Of a stretch of 64,000 bases of DNA, positions 27,198 through 38,956 are shown piece by piece (the stretch's first letter is position 1; each line of letters starts with the position of its first letter). The DNA comes from Antitrichia curtipendula. Taxonomy: Eukaryota > Streptophyta > Bryopsida > Hypnales > Leucodontaceae. A model generated the notes under the pieces. It did no database searches, was not told the DNA's origin, and saw only the letters and a list, made by a program, of their open reading frames with translations. The stretch lies in the NCBI GenBank assembly GCA_951230915.1, contig OX579641.1, positions 23,538,254 to 23,602,253 on the forward strand. Reading direction: 5' to 3'. A program made the position numbers and the translations under genes.

Positions 27198-29389
27198 GTT
27201 TCAACATTTTGTTGCCGAAGAATGAAAGCACTTGTTAAAAAAATGATATAATTAATGTGATTTCTTATGTACTCAATCTTCTTGTGATGTTAAGCACAAT
27301 GTGAGGAGGTTGAGGAGGGCCAGTTGGCCTAATTGAATGTTATGAGCAATTGTATACAATAGGAGCAACTTCTTGTAAAGCTCGAAGTTTAGTTAGGCAG
27401 TCAATGTGCATATTAGAATATATTACATTGAACCCTTAACCTTGAGCACCCAACATGTATTTATTAAATCCAAATCCTTCTGAACTCATTCCAATCAAGT
27501 TATCACCTAAAAAGATATCCACATAAATTGATCGTATCGGTTAGTAGTGGAGACAAGCCCGGAGCTCCATGGAAAGGGACACACGTATCCTTTGATCGTA
27601 CCGTTGAAAAGATTATAATAGTCAAACAAGGAAATCTTTCAATTTTGAGAGGCTAGTGTAGTCTAGATGTTGCCCTTCTCCCAAAACTTAGGACTACAAT
27701 ATAGGGGTTCTAAAATCAAAGGAACGGTCAAATAGTCTAACGTTTAGTGGCTAAAGTCACTTGTAATTTAGTTATACATGGGAAATGCTGTAAAATAATT
27801 CATAAAAACATAAACAAATTGTTACACTCTTATACCCAGGCATAATTGGGTGGTCAAACCGTACAACCATTGACAAGCAGACCCTCCAACAATTTGTCAC
27901 ACAAGAGTAATAAGCGCCCAAGTTTTACACACCAAAAAATTTGTATTATAATTCATCTCATTTGTCTATTAAATAATTCCAATACATATATCACAAGTGA
28001 CAATTACACAACTCAGAGCTCAAAACCAAACAAACAATTAATTGCACATCCAACCAAGCAACTAGAGATTCCACAATTTGTCTCCAAATTGCAGTTCATG
28101 TTTCTTTATTTCTCCAACTTGTAGAATCTGCCATACATCAGCCACATCAATCAATTAGTCAAACACATTTGCACATAACTAGTTTTAATTACCATATCCA
28201 AATCCTCTCATCAACGAGGCTAGTTGCTTATCTAATTACACAATTGGTTCACAACTGGACAATTTATTCATCTATCATTTATAAAATATTCAAAAAAAAA
28301 ATTCCCAACTAGCACTTACAATATCAACCAAACATCATCAAATTTCTAGTCAACTAAACCACTTTATCATGTTTGACAATCTTATTTATAACTGGTTCGA
28401 TCATTTGTACTACCGAGACTCTTTTGGTTCTATTACTTATCATAAATAAATTGATACTTCTAATTTATAACAAATGTTATTCTCATCATTTCATTCACTA
28501 ATCCATTATGCAACCAATGATTCAAATAACATTGTAACTACCTACACAATTAATTCAGTTATTAGGTATAGTAAGCAAGAATCACATCACATATTCATGC
28601 TCTTGATCTTCAATCTCCATACTTCCTAGTTCTTGCTTGCGCCATAACAACAAAACTTGTACTCGAATTCCACAGATAAGAATTGAACCTTCACATTGTC
28701 GCCATAGCATTCACTCAAAATAACAAGACCAAACTAATTTCTTCCTTCTCACTCATCTTTAATTGTATTTAATCATATCTTAAGACCATTGGTTAATCAA
28801 CTTGGCACACGCTGAGTTATTGGCGAATGATTATTAAACTTCAAATTTTACTTTCACAAATTGTGAGAAGAAACAACCACCTTCATAGGGATCGAGACAA
28901 ATGACTTTGTAAAATATAAAACAAATATCCACACACAATGAAAATTCTAGACTGGAGAAAGAAAAATTCAACGTTCTTACCAATTGTCTGTGACTTCCAC
29001 AAAATCAATACACTCAGTCTTCACATACAATTCCAAGCAACCACACTATTGAGCACAAATAAAATACAAGAATAACAATTAGTTCAAAATTAACAACATA
29101 AATCCCACAATTATTCCACAAAAATATTAGCACAACAAGCCAATTAACACATACAACAAATTGTTTCAAGAAATGCAATTATATATATAAAGTAATTCAA
29201 TGTACAAAAAGAAATTCACTTTAAAACCAAGAAGACAAAGTGAACAAAGAGAGAAGAAAATCCAAAATTTTCCTTCTTATTGACTAGAATGACAACCATT
29301 AGTCTTGTAGGGATGCCAAGACAAATTATTTCTTTACAGATCCTAGTTCTTTAGGTCATTTCAAATCCTAAGACAATTTATATTCCTAT
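27198..29389. other. AT-rich spacer without recognisable genes
   Basis: About 2.2 kb; after about 27840 it becomes strikingly poor in G on this strand (many caa/att/cac runs). The plus frame at 27846-28124 is Asn/Ser/Thr-rich as expected from that composition and is not convincing as a gene. Confidence 0.4.
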
Positions 29390-30380
29390 CACTATAAGAA
29401 AAGCACGTTTTTGGTGGCGTTTAGCAACAAACGCGTCGTGTTTTTTCAAATGTCAAATGTTCCAAAAAACATGTACGTGTTTTGCAGAAAATGCGACCAT
29501 ATTACTGTGGACAGCTATGTTTGTGACAATGTCAACTGCAATATGGCCATATTTTTATAAAACGTCGCATACAACATAAACTGCCACATCAGCAAGTAGA
29601 TTTAGAGAAGGGCAACCACGTGGCACACAAGGTCTCACAAGCTGGACGTCTCACACAACGTAGGCTAACTATTCCATATTGTTTGTCTCATAATAGACAA
29701 ATTTTGTAGCAAAGGGCAGCCACGTGGCATATTTTGGAAAAAAGAAATGATGGATGGATGGACGTCAGATTGGACGTATGAAACAACGTGTTGAATGTCG
29801 GGTTGGACGTCTCAAACAACGTAGACTATTTATCCCATATCATTTGTCGCACCATGGACAAAGAATGGGTATAAATATGACCCTTAAAATGTTCATTTCT
29901 ATGTAATTTTTCCATCAAAATAAAATTGATGGTAAATGGTAAGTTTTTTTTACTTCTTGGTGAATTCTACATTTTTGTTGTTGTTTACGTTTTAAAATTT
30001 TTTTATGCTAACTAGTTATTTTTTGAAAAAGTGAATTGGATGAAAAACGTCAGATTCTCTGACCTCCACGTCATCCACCATGTCAGACACAATCAAGTTA
30101 AAAAAATTAATTACGTGGCAATGCCTATCCAAGTAGCGCCTCCGTGGCACTTAGATGCCCTCCACGTGTCGACCTCTGAGGACCTTAGTAGACTTTGTTG
30201 TCACCCACGTTTTTGGAAAAACGAGTACAAAAATGATGCGTTCTTCCAGAGTTTCACATGTTTTTACCCCATCTAATCGAATGGATTTTAGGAGACATCA
30301 ACGCTGATTATTTTTGCATCATACACAACACATTCTTGCGGATTTTTTGACGTTTCAAAAAAGTCCATTTTCTTATAGTG
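29390..30380. mobile_element. Non-autonomous CACTA (En/Spm-type) element E1 with TAT target duplication
   Basis: The element begins CACTATAAGAAAAGCACG and ends TTTTCTTATAGTG. The first 13 bases are the inverse of the last 13, and CACTAnnAGAAAA is the classical CACTA terminus. It is flanked on both sides by TAT (29387-29389 and 30381-30383), the 3-bp target duplication expected for this superfamily. Length is 991 bp, without a transposase frame. The interior contains partial direct repeats around ccacgtggca and tggacgtctcacacaacgta. The plus-strand frame at 30031-30276 is inside it and has no recognisable motif. Confidence 0.92.
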
Positions 30381-30383
30381 TAT

Positions 30384-33299
30384 ATTTTTACAAATGTGAA
30401 AATGACCTAACAAGTGGTACCTGTTTTCACTGTAACAAATAATTTGATTGAATAGAAAAGAAATGGTTAACAAAAGCTAGATTTGAGGCGATGGGGCGCT
30501 TAGGTGTTAAAGGATGGACTAGTGACCATGGTGATCATTCCTCTAGATGTTGTGGGAATTATTGACTTAAAAAAACGCAAAAGCACTCATTGGAAGTCAA
30601 ACTATTGTTGAAGACCTTTTTTTACAACAAAATTTCGATGATGAATAGTTGTACTTTAGTCCTACACAAAAGGATTCTCTTTCATTCATTGGACACAAAA
30701 CGTTTGTGGTGGCGTTTATAGATTAAGGCACAATGCAAACTTCATGATATTGTTGAAGGAAAATCATTTGTTGTATGAAATATCTCCTAAGTGCTTTTTG
30801 GATTTGAAATTATATTTTCATATATTTTTTCTTTGAAAATCTAAGGGATTTCAATTTCTAGTGAATGTCTTCTATGATTAATTGATTACTGGCCTTTCAT
30901 TCATTAAATAAACAAGTTTTTGACCTTTAGTAGAGAGATATTAATAGAAATGGGAAGAAATTTGTTTGCATCGATATAGACATGAAATACATCTTGTTGT
31001 TGGAATCACTCAGGATTGGTTGAGGCTGTTATTAATAGCAAAATGTCAAACGATTTGAGTTTTCCCTCCATCCCAAATGATCTTCTTGTTCTTTGTAAGT
31101 TTTTTGTCCCAAAACAATCTTCCAGTTGCTCAAAAATGATCATTTTTGTTCTTGAAGATTTAGTGAATGGACCCTGGTGCTTTACTAATGGTTAATTTAA
31201 AAAAAAATGTAAGATCTACTATAGGATACATTTTAAATGTTGAAACTTATAATTTAAACAATATTCAAACTACTATAGTATCACTTATTTGAAGCATACT
31301 ATATTACAACTATCATAATAATGATCTGTTGTATATTGTAACGATATAGATTGTAATGATCCTTTTTTGTTGTATATGTATATAGTCAGGTCTTTTTTTT
31401 CTACATAGGAATTAATGTTGTACTATATTTTGAGCTATAAACTCTGACACTAATCTATTTACTAGTACAATTTGTAAGATTTTGAGACCCTAAACTATTG
31501 TATTTGTAAATGCATAACTTAGCCAATATAATGCTACTTGTGGGATTTTTAGTTTTTATGGATTTTTCTCCTATTGTACATGAGTGATTCATTTGTATAA
31601 ATTGTTTGATGTATGATGTTTGTATTTGTGTTGTTTGTGTGGGTTGTCTTCAACGCTATGTCATGTGAGAAGCATGGTTATTATCTTCTTGTTGGCCTTG
31701 ACATTTGTGGAGCTAGGTAGGATTGGTGGAAGTTGGCATGAAGTATGATTTGCCTTGGATGCAAGTTTAGGTCATGGTTTTGGCCTTGATGGAATTTTGG
31801 CATCTGGGTTGGGGATCTTGTGCCCATGTGGTCCACATGGGTATTGAAGACTCATCTTTTTCAAGTTGAGTCTCCCACATGATGGAGTAAGAGGCGTTTG
31901 CCTTGGAGTTCCATCTAAACATGCAATCACTCTTTAAGAATGGTGTAAATTAGATTGTTGTAGTATTTGTGAGATTTTTCTAGTTTTTTTTTAAGCTTTT
32001 CCTCACATTTTATTAATAAAAAAGTGGTTGTAAAACCACTTGCTACACTTGATGTACTCATGACATATTATGGGTGATTATTTTTTTTGCTCCGCTATGG
32101 ATGTAGTCAATGTTTAGTGCTTGTGGTGATAGGATGTTTTTTGCATTTCTTTCATTACTTGTAAGATTTTCCATGATTGTGATATACATTACAATCACGT
32201 GACATTTTTCCTATGACCATGGTATCCACCATTGGTTAGGTTCTATTGAATCATAGCGTGGTTAGATTGCTAGCTATTTGCAAGGCTCATTGTTGACTTA
32301 TAGCATGGTATCTGGCATGTTGGCATGTTGTGAGCTAGATGTGATGTATTTATACACAACAAAACTTGGTCTAAACCACCTCATTTTATCCTCCCCCTAA
32401 TGAGATTTGAACCTATTGTATATTCATCAAACTGAATTAGACCAATGCATGCACAACAACATATGCAAATAGCTCATTTAGAATCTCTAGTGTGAAAAAT
32501 GTATATCTTGGGTATATAGTATTACAATTGACATATGACCATCAGGGTTGCTAGCATGTGAGCCTAGGAGCTTGAGTCTACGAGCCTATAAGCTTGAATA
32601 TTTTGCAATGGGATCCATGACCGTGGACCTAAAACCATAGATATGGGACTTACAATTAATGATAAAGACTTTGAAATTAAAATACATTGTTTACTTGAAA
32701 CAAAAAGGATTTTAACAAGTAATATTTTTGATCAAAAGTAAAATTTTTATAGTGAAAATGTTGGAATTTAGAGTAAAAAAAGTCTATGGTTTAAGAATGA
32801 GCAATAGTATAGAGAATATAGGGACATTGAAGATTGGATAAATAAAAAAGTGCAATTTAGAAATCAAATGTTATCCAAGTAATAATCATAGTCTTGGAAT
32901 ACAAAAAATCATGCTCAGAGATAATGAATCCAATCCAATTGAATTGAATTCAAAACTAATCATCTCCAAACTAGATACTACTAGAAGACTCTGAAATGGA
33001 TTCTTCATCAAAAGACACTACTTCAACATCTACAAAATCCAGAACACAAGGTTGTACATGTCAATGATGGGGCAAATTATGTTTAATGTCATGAATTGCA
33101 ATTGCAATTGGCAATTGAAATGAACTTCTCCAAACTTGGGAAGAAATCCGGTCTCCTGAAAAATGGAACATGCAATAGATGGTTTGACGTCAAAGATCTA
33201 GAAGACAAAAATGAATGGAATTAATGAAAGTTCACTGTGGTTTCATATTGGAAATAATGAAATGAAGAGTCTAAGGTTGACTTACATACTCAGTCTTGA
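30384..33299. other. AT-rich spacer with decayed element remnants
   Basis: No gene recognised. At about 30695-30718 the phrase aaaacgtttgtggtggcgtt, then tatag, resembles the inner end of E1 (acgtttttggtggcgtttag), so a CACTA fragment may lie here. At about 32308 TGGTATCTGGCATG resembles a primer-binding site for initiator tRNA-Met and follows ...TAGCA, so 31.5-32.3 kb may be a decayed LTR. Both are weak readings. Confidence 0.3.
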
Positions 33300-34020
33300 T
33301 TTTTTTGTGGTAGGTTCCACATTACAAAGCTCTTCGTTGGAGTCAACGAACGCTGCTACCACTGGTTTTGCTACCACTATGATAGATGGTGAAGCACATA
33401 CTAGTGGTGCTAATAAGCCCTTGAAGATGCCTTCATCTTCTTCAAGAACGACAAGGTGATGGCTGAAAAAACGACATGCATGGATAGAAGTACATATATA
33501 AACTATGAAAAATTAAAGATTGTCAATAGCTTGCAGTGTAGGATTAGTACAAATGAATATTCTATATCATCCTAATAATAAACATGAGATAGAATTCAAA
33601 AATAGCATGTATTGGCAGTGCAATAAAAAACCACATCGCTTGAAAAGGTGTAAATTTCAATGAGCATGTTAAAAAACAGAGGTCCACGCCATGGGCGATT
33701 GTTGTTCATGGCAAAGTCTTTAACATATGTGAAATTTTGCAAGATGTCATCTTGGCAGATATCAACACTATGGAACTTCAAGTCATAGATGGTTTGGAAT
33801 TGAAACTTTGACAGCAAACTATTTGCAAGTTTTTTCACAAGCAAAGTAATTCCAAATCATTGAGTCTGGAAAAGAATGTGTAACTAAATAGCTTAAGTAC
33901 TTGTTAACGTGGCACATCATCAAATGCAATAAAAAGTAGTGAAAAGAAAACTACAACATATTTCTTACCGTTTTAACCACATCCACGAAGTGAGTCAAGT
34001 GGAGTCAATTCATACTCCAC

Positions 34021-34471
34021 TACATTAAAGATGATATTTAGTGTTGAGTGACATTTAGTGTTTTTACCCCCCTACTAGCTACAACACTAAATCTGAACTT
34101 GTCCACAATTAGTGTTAGACTTGAATGTGCCGGCTGCAAACTTCAGAGCCTTGTAACTTTTGCAAAAAATCTTCAAATAAGGAAAATGAGATGTTTTTCG
34201 GCATCTACGAAAACTGTAGATGCCGAAAAACATCTCATTTTCCTGATTTGAAGAATTTTTGCAAAAGTTACAAGGCTCTGAAGTTTGCAGCCGCCTAGCC
34301 CTAATCGGTCCGATTCTGTCCGTGAAGTGATATTCCGTCTGATATGACAACTCTGGTTCACATTTAGTGTTCGAATTGACATTTAATGTTACTTACTTTC
34401 ATAGGGTAATTGGCTTTTAGTGTATGCCTTCGTATTTAGTGTACAAGACACTAAATATCATCTTTAGTGTA
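34021..34471. mobile_element. Family C element C2, carrying a 78-bp-arm hairpin
   Basis: Left end TACATTAAAGATGATATTTA and the reverse of the right end, TACACTAAAGATGATATTTA, form inverted repeats of about 25 bp. Length is 451 bp against 286 bp for C1; the extra length is largely the hairpin at 34131-34293. Repeats of ATTTAGTG and CACTAAAT flank the hairpin on both sides. It sits between two pieces of the methyltransferase-like pseudogene. Confidence 0.7.
34131..34293. repeat. Near-perfect hairpin, 78-nt arms, 7-nt loop
   Basis: The left arm starts cggctgcaaacttcagagcc and ends gcatctac at 34208. The loop is gaaaact. The right arm starts gtagatgc at 34216 and ends ggctgcaa-complementary ...tttgcagccg at 34293. 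I count about two mismatched positions in 78. Precursor-like size and symmetry, but no independent evidence of expression. Confidence 0.9.
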
Positions 34472-34750
34472 GTCCTTCTTCTTCTTGAACTGGTAAGCAT
34501 TAGTGTGTTGTAAAATGTTTTTTTTGCTTCAAAGCTGAGGTGGTGAATGACAATGAGGGCACCATCATCGTGCAGTTGGTTGTTAGCAAACTCAAATAGA
34601 GGCTGCAATCAAGAGTTGGGAAGAGCATTCCATTGTGAAAATTGTGTTTCTAGATCACTCACACTTAGAACCAAAAGATCCTCAAGCCTATCAACCAAAA
34701 CTAGATCAAAGCCTCAATGCTTGTCTAGTATTCCACAGTTAGTCCAACAT

Positions 34751-35833
34751 TATTCTGATGCGTGCTAAAAAGTAAGAAAGTCTATGTAATCACAAAGTTA
34801 CAAGGCATAATCCCTTGCTTAGTTGCTCAACCCTTAATCCTAACAAACAAGAATCCTCTTCAATGCATATGTATCCCTACCTTAGCCAATTAAGTATGCT
34901 ACTCTTTTGACATAAATAAGTTGTCAATATAAACTAACAATCATTACCACTTAAGATTCTTACTTCATAGTTTCATAATACTCTCTACAATAACCTCCTT
35001 AACTTATTTCAAATACTTTATAATTCATTCTTGTGGATTAAGCTATATTATATAGGATTTAAGATATCCATAATTATAATGTCTACTTAAAAGACTTTGT
35101 TTTCTATCTTCATTTACAAATAACTTCTTTCTTATAGAAACTTCTATTTGTCAAATAGACTTGTCGAACAATTAAACAATGTCTTGCACATTACGTCTAT
35201 TGGACAATACTTTTATATTTCTACACTTCTAACAAAATTGTATATAATTTTATTTTTATAAATTTCTCCATTTCATTATCTAAAATGTGTACATCGCATC
35301 ATGTTCAAGTGACATTATATGTCACTCACATGCTCTCAAAATCCAAACCTACACACTTAATCAATTTGACATGTCTTCAATGATTACATTCTTTGAGCTT
35401 AAAATAGAATACAAGCAAAGTCACTTATAAAAAAAATCACAATCAACCAAGATGCATCTTAGTTAATTAAATCTCACAATAATACCAAGCAATTTCACAT
35501 GCTAAAATATTAAATTTCTTCATAATGCTCCATAGCTAGCAACAAGATCAAGTTTTTGAATAATCTTCTCCACATTCTATTTAAAAGGTTAAATTATTCA
35601 TAATAAATATCATTTGGAGTATATCTAAAAATCTATTATACATATACTATCTATCTAAACTAACACCTTAAAGGACAAAAGTGTATTGAGGAAGATGTGT
35701 CTTTATGAGCCTTTATGTCCTCACTATCCTATAGACACATTGTTTCAAGTCAAGATTCTAAATCGAATTTGACCTTTAATACCTATTTCTATGTCTTTTC
35801 TATACTAGTTTAGTATACTTAAAACATTCACAC
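34751..35833. other. Spacer, no gene recognised
   Basis: AT-rich sequence with no coding or repeat structure that I can identify. Confidence 0.35.
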
Positions 35834-37208
35834 TTAACCCCTAAAAGACTAGATTGTATTTTTTGGTTGTATAGAAATTTTGGGTAGGAACTTGTGAATG
35901 AGGATATGCATATTTATGGCTGAAATTTTATTAGAACATGGAGACAAGGAATATGTTTCATATGCACTAAATTTTGTGACATTTGGAAATATGAGTCAAA
36001 AGTTATGGTCTAACATGTTATTTTTTTTCCTAACTGGGCAGTTCGGGCAGATTTTAAAAATTCACTTTTTTCAGAAATAAAAATTTGAAATTGATTTTCT
36101 AGAGTTAAATATACGTGGAAAGCTTTGAATCATTCCATTTCAATCAATGAGTCAAAAGTTATGAGGAGTTTTAGTTTGCGGGCAGTTATGGATACTCTAA
36201 TTTAAAATAAACTTTGAAGTCGTTTATTGAACTCAATTTTCAATTTTTTTGGAAAAAAAGTAAAATACTAGGATGTAGATTGTTTATTACAACATTAAGA
36301 CTGTTGGGATTGGTATTTTTATAATTTCATAATTTAATTCTTAACAATTTAGTACTTTGAATCATTCTATACTTCTTTTTGCTTACTATTTTTTTCCTAT
36401 ATGTTGTACAATTCTAAATGATGTGAAATTTTTCAAGCATATAGCCAACTTGTTTACAAAACTGAATTCAAAGAAGCACCACTATTTTTGACATTTTATT
36501 ATTGAAAAGTGAGCTTGTGAAGTGCAGCTGCTTGGTTTTTTGCAGAGTTGAAAAAATGGTTTTGGTGAATGTGAATGCTTATATCTTACGATTCACATGG
36601 TGGAATTTTCTGAAATTTTTACATACTCTCAAGTCCTCATACTAAGGTAAACCAGCCCATTACAGTCAGATGACCCATAGTGGACATCTTATGACCCTAT
36701 GATGGTTTTTCAGACCACAATCAATATCTAACCTGACACCTATGGAGTGATTAGTGACCTCATTAGGAACACCCAATTTTTTAGTGTAAATCATTGTAGG
36801 AAGTGATTTTTCATGGCATTCCACATTAGAAATTATTGTGACCACTTTAGGTGATTAAGATGAGCATACTAGATACACTTTTTGTTGGTTATGGGGCAGC
36901 CTGTAGCCCATGTTGGGAAGATCACTTCAAAAATACATAACTAATTCACACTTTGTTTGAAAATTAAAATTTCAATTGCTCTCACTATTTCTCACACTTA
37001 TCTTTGAGTGAGAAAAAATTTGAAAATTTTCAGCAATGGCATGAGGGCAGACTCAAAATTCTGACCACAATGGGCTGGTTTACCTTACAAGATCCTACAA
37101 TTACATGTGTCAAAAATTATTTTTTTCCAAAAATTTGGTGTTTGTACTAGAAATGGCAGTTTTGGAGCGTTTTTGGTGAATACACAGTCATGGAACTTTA
37201 GGGATTAA
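35834..37208. mobile_element. Family A copy A8 (TTAA-type), interrupted by B6
   Basis: Begins TTAACCCCTAAAAGACTAG and ends GGAACTTTAGGGATTAA. Reversed family landmarks are present near the right end (agaaatggcagttttggagc, and tgtcaaaaattattttttt). Total 1375 bp; removing B6 (445 bp) leaves 930 bp, the length of the full-length A copies. The rest is diverged. Confidence 0.65.
36643..37087. mobile_element. Family B element B6 nested in A8
   Basis: Termini TAAGGTAAACCAGCCCATTA and AATGGGCTGGTTTACCTTA form a TIR of about 19 bp with TA on both outer sides; length is 445 bp. The flanking A8 text (cctcatac ... caagatcctaca) is continuous in other A copies (A5 cttatactagttagg...agat), so B6 interrupted A8 and is the younger element. 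Confidence 0.75.
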
Positions 37209-37616
37209 CTTCCATTAAAAGCTACTAGAAAAAGATTCTCACACTGCAATAATATTGTATTTGACTCCAAGAATACCAATTATGTACCACACTGTAATTC
37301 CAAGCGTCTAACGCGACCGGTTTAGCCGGTCCCATTCCACCGGGAGCTCCATTTTCGGTCAGTAGGTCACAAACGAATGGATAAGGAGATGACTTGTTCT
37401 GCAGGTCGTCTCACTCTGTTTCCCTTTCCCTTATCTGATGCTCTCCTTTTATACGGGTTCTTTTGTAGGGACCTCAGTCCCCGTCTCCCTGTTTCGATTC
37501 GATTGAGTTTTGTGTTTGCGATTATCGCCGTTTGGCTTCAATTTGGAGGATTGGTGGAAATCAGGGCTTCCTTTACATTGCAGGGATCGCTCTTGTAGTT
37601 TAGAATCTGTTTAGAA
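37209..37616 (+). promoter_or_regulatory. Promoter and 5' leader region of the plastid bS6 gene
   Basis: GC rises sharply from about 37310. A palindrome-like accggtttagccggt lies at about 37316-37330, and a TATA-like ttttatacgg at about 37447, about 165 bp before the ATG. Pyrimidine-rich leader text (cgtctccctgtttcgattcg) follows. The actual transcription start cannot be fixed. Confidence 0.35.
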
Positions 37617-38956
37617 ATGGCTCTTGCGGTGGCTGGTTCAGTGGCTGCTCTGCAAGGCCTTACTGGCCTTAACGTTGCAGGTAGTAGCAATGTAGCGACG
37701 GCATCTGCATCTTCATGTGTATTCGGCTCCCTTCCAGGGTTAAAGGCGAAGTCCGGCGCTTGCAAGAGTTGCTTTCGAAGGGTTGTGGCCGTTACTGTGC
37801 GGGCTGTGGCTATGCAAGACTCCTTGACTGGGATGGGGGAGGATAACGATGGTTTTGGAGACCTCGGGATGGAGCTAGGTCAAAGAGAAATCAGGCAGTA
37901 CCCGCCTGGTTTGCAGCGGTATGAAACAATGACCGTTTTGCGTCCGGACATCACTGAGGACCAGCGCCTCGAGCTCACGCAGCGATACGAGGAGGTATGA
38001 TGTATTGCTTTGTCGCTCTTACAGTCTAATTTCCATGTTGAGTGATTGATTGGTGATTGATAAGAAGATATCGTATGTGCATTTGGGATATTATCAAAGG
38101 CGTTAATATGTCAATGTTTGGTAATCTATAGGAAAAGTTCAGTGTGTTAGTGTTTCCCATGTGTCTGCGAAGATAAGTAATTTTTCTCCTTTGAAATTAC
38201 TTAATGTGCTTGTTGCACGATTTAGGTCGAAGTCATGTGACTGCAAAATCCCGGTTCCGTTTAGAGAGTATCTGGAAAGTCTTAACCTGGCGCTCACATG
38301 TTGTAGCGCATTTGGTTTCTGAAGTCAATTGAGCGTATTGCAATGCTACTAGTGCTGCCGACGAGCTTTTATAATTGCCTCTCCATCTCCGCCAGTAGTC
38401 AGATATTGTCCAATTTTAGGGTTTATTGGTTTGTGACAATGTCTGACCTAATTTGTGATAGCCCGGACTCTCTTCCAATTTCGTTTGACCTAAGGATGAA
38501 ATTTTCTTGACGCTTGTTAGTTGTGTTTTCGTGCTACTGAATTCTGCCACTCTTGGACTTGGTAGGAGGACTAGCAATGTGAAGTGTAAAATGAATTCCA
38601 GAGCAGCTGATTGTCATATGAAGGGCATCTTCGTTTGCACAGAGTATGAGTCTTTCCGAAAAGAAGCCATCTAAGTTAGTACGCTCTCAGTACCATTTTT
38701 CTAAACTGTGCTCGTGTTAATGTAGGCTATCATCGCTGGTGGTGGATTGGACGTGGAGATGTTTAACAGAGGTATGCAGCCCTTGGCTTACAATATTAAG
38801 ACGAAGAACATGGCAGGTTTTGCAAATAGATATTTGGACGGAATCTATCTGTTGTTTACGTATGTAACAAAGCCGGAGAGTCAAAATGCTCTACAGAAGA
38901 GACTGAATTCGGACGACGACATCATCCGCTCCACCACCTTCCGGCTCAAGGCCTAG
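37617..38956 (+). CDS. RPS6: Plastid ribosomal protein bS6c precursor
   Basis: Two exons, 37617-37994 and 38726-38956 (609 nt, 202 aa, stop TAG), joined through a 731-bp GT-AG intron (GAG|GTATGA ... AATGTAG|GCT). Residues 1 to about 65 are Ala/Ser/Val-rich with few acidic residues, as in a chloroplast transit peptide. The bS6 domain runs from YETMTVLRPDITEDQRLEL (residue 102) through AIIAGGGLDVEMFNRGMQPLAY to YLDGIYLLFTYVTKP and DDDIIRSTTFRLKA at the C-terminus. These match the bS6 strand-helix-strand pattern. It would be part of the small subunit of plastid ribosomes, binding 16S rRNA with bS18. Start: first ATG of the frame, followed by a plausible transit peptide. It stands alone, with element A8 directly upstream. 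Confidence 0.93.

Larger units (their letters stand above)
33300..34750 (-). pseudogene. Broken methyltransferase-like gene copy split by transposon C2
   Basis: Read on the minus strand. Piece 1 (about 34745-34527) has GFDLVLVDRLEDLL and, after a stop, LFEFANNQLHDDGALIVIHH. Piece 2 (about 33850-33600) has VKDFAMNNNRPWRGP and LFFNMLIEIYTFSSDVVF. Piece 3 (about 33470-33300) follows a good acceptor (ttttttcag) and reads HLVVLEEDEGIFKGLLAPLV. The order resembles a Rossmann-type DNA-methylase-like protein: a D-x-x-Y/W loop, then RPWRG...FF..LIE, a G-x-G strand, and a final HxxxLExDxxIF helix. In-frame stops, a lost glycine motif and the 451-bp C2 element between pieces 1 and 2 show it is dead. The retained acceptor suggests a genomic rather than processed copy. 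The family call is from pattern memory only. Confidence 0.4.

Noticed and set aside
34048..34382. Three related frames sharing LQSLVTFAK and KMRCFSAST
   Set aside because: Produced by the hairpin arms inside C2; no sign of a real protein.
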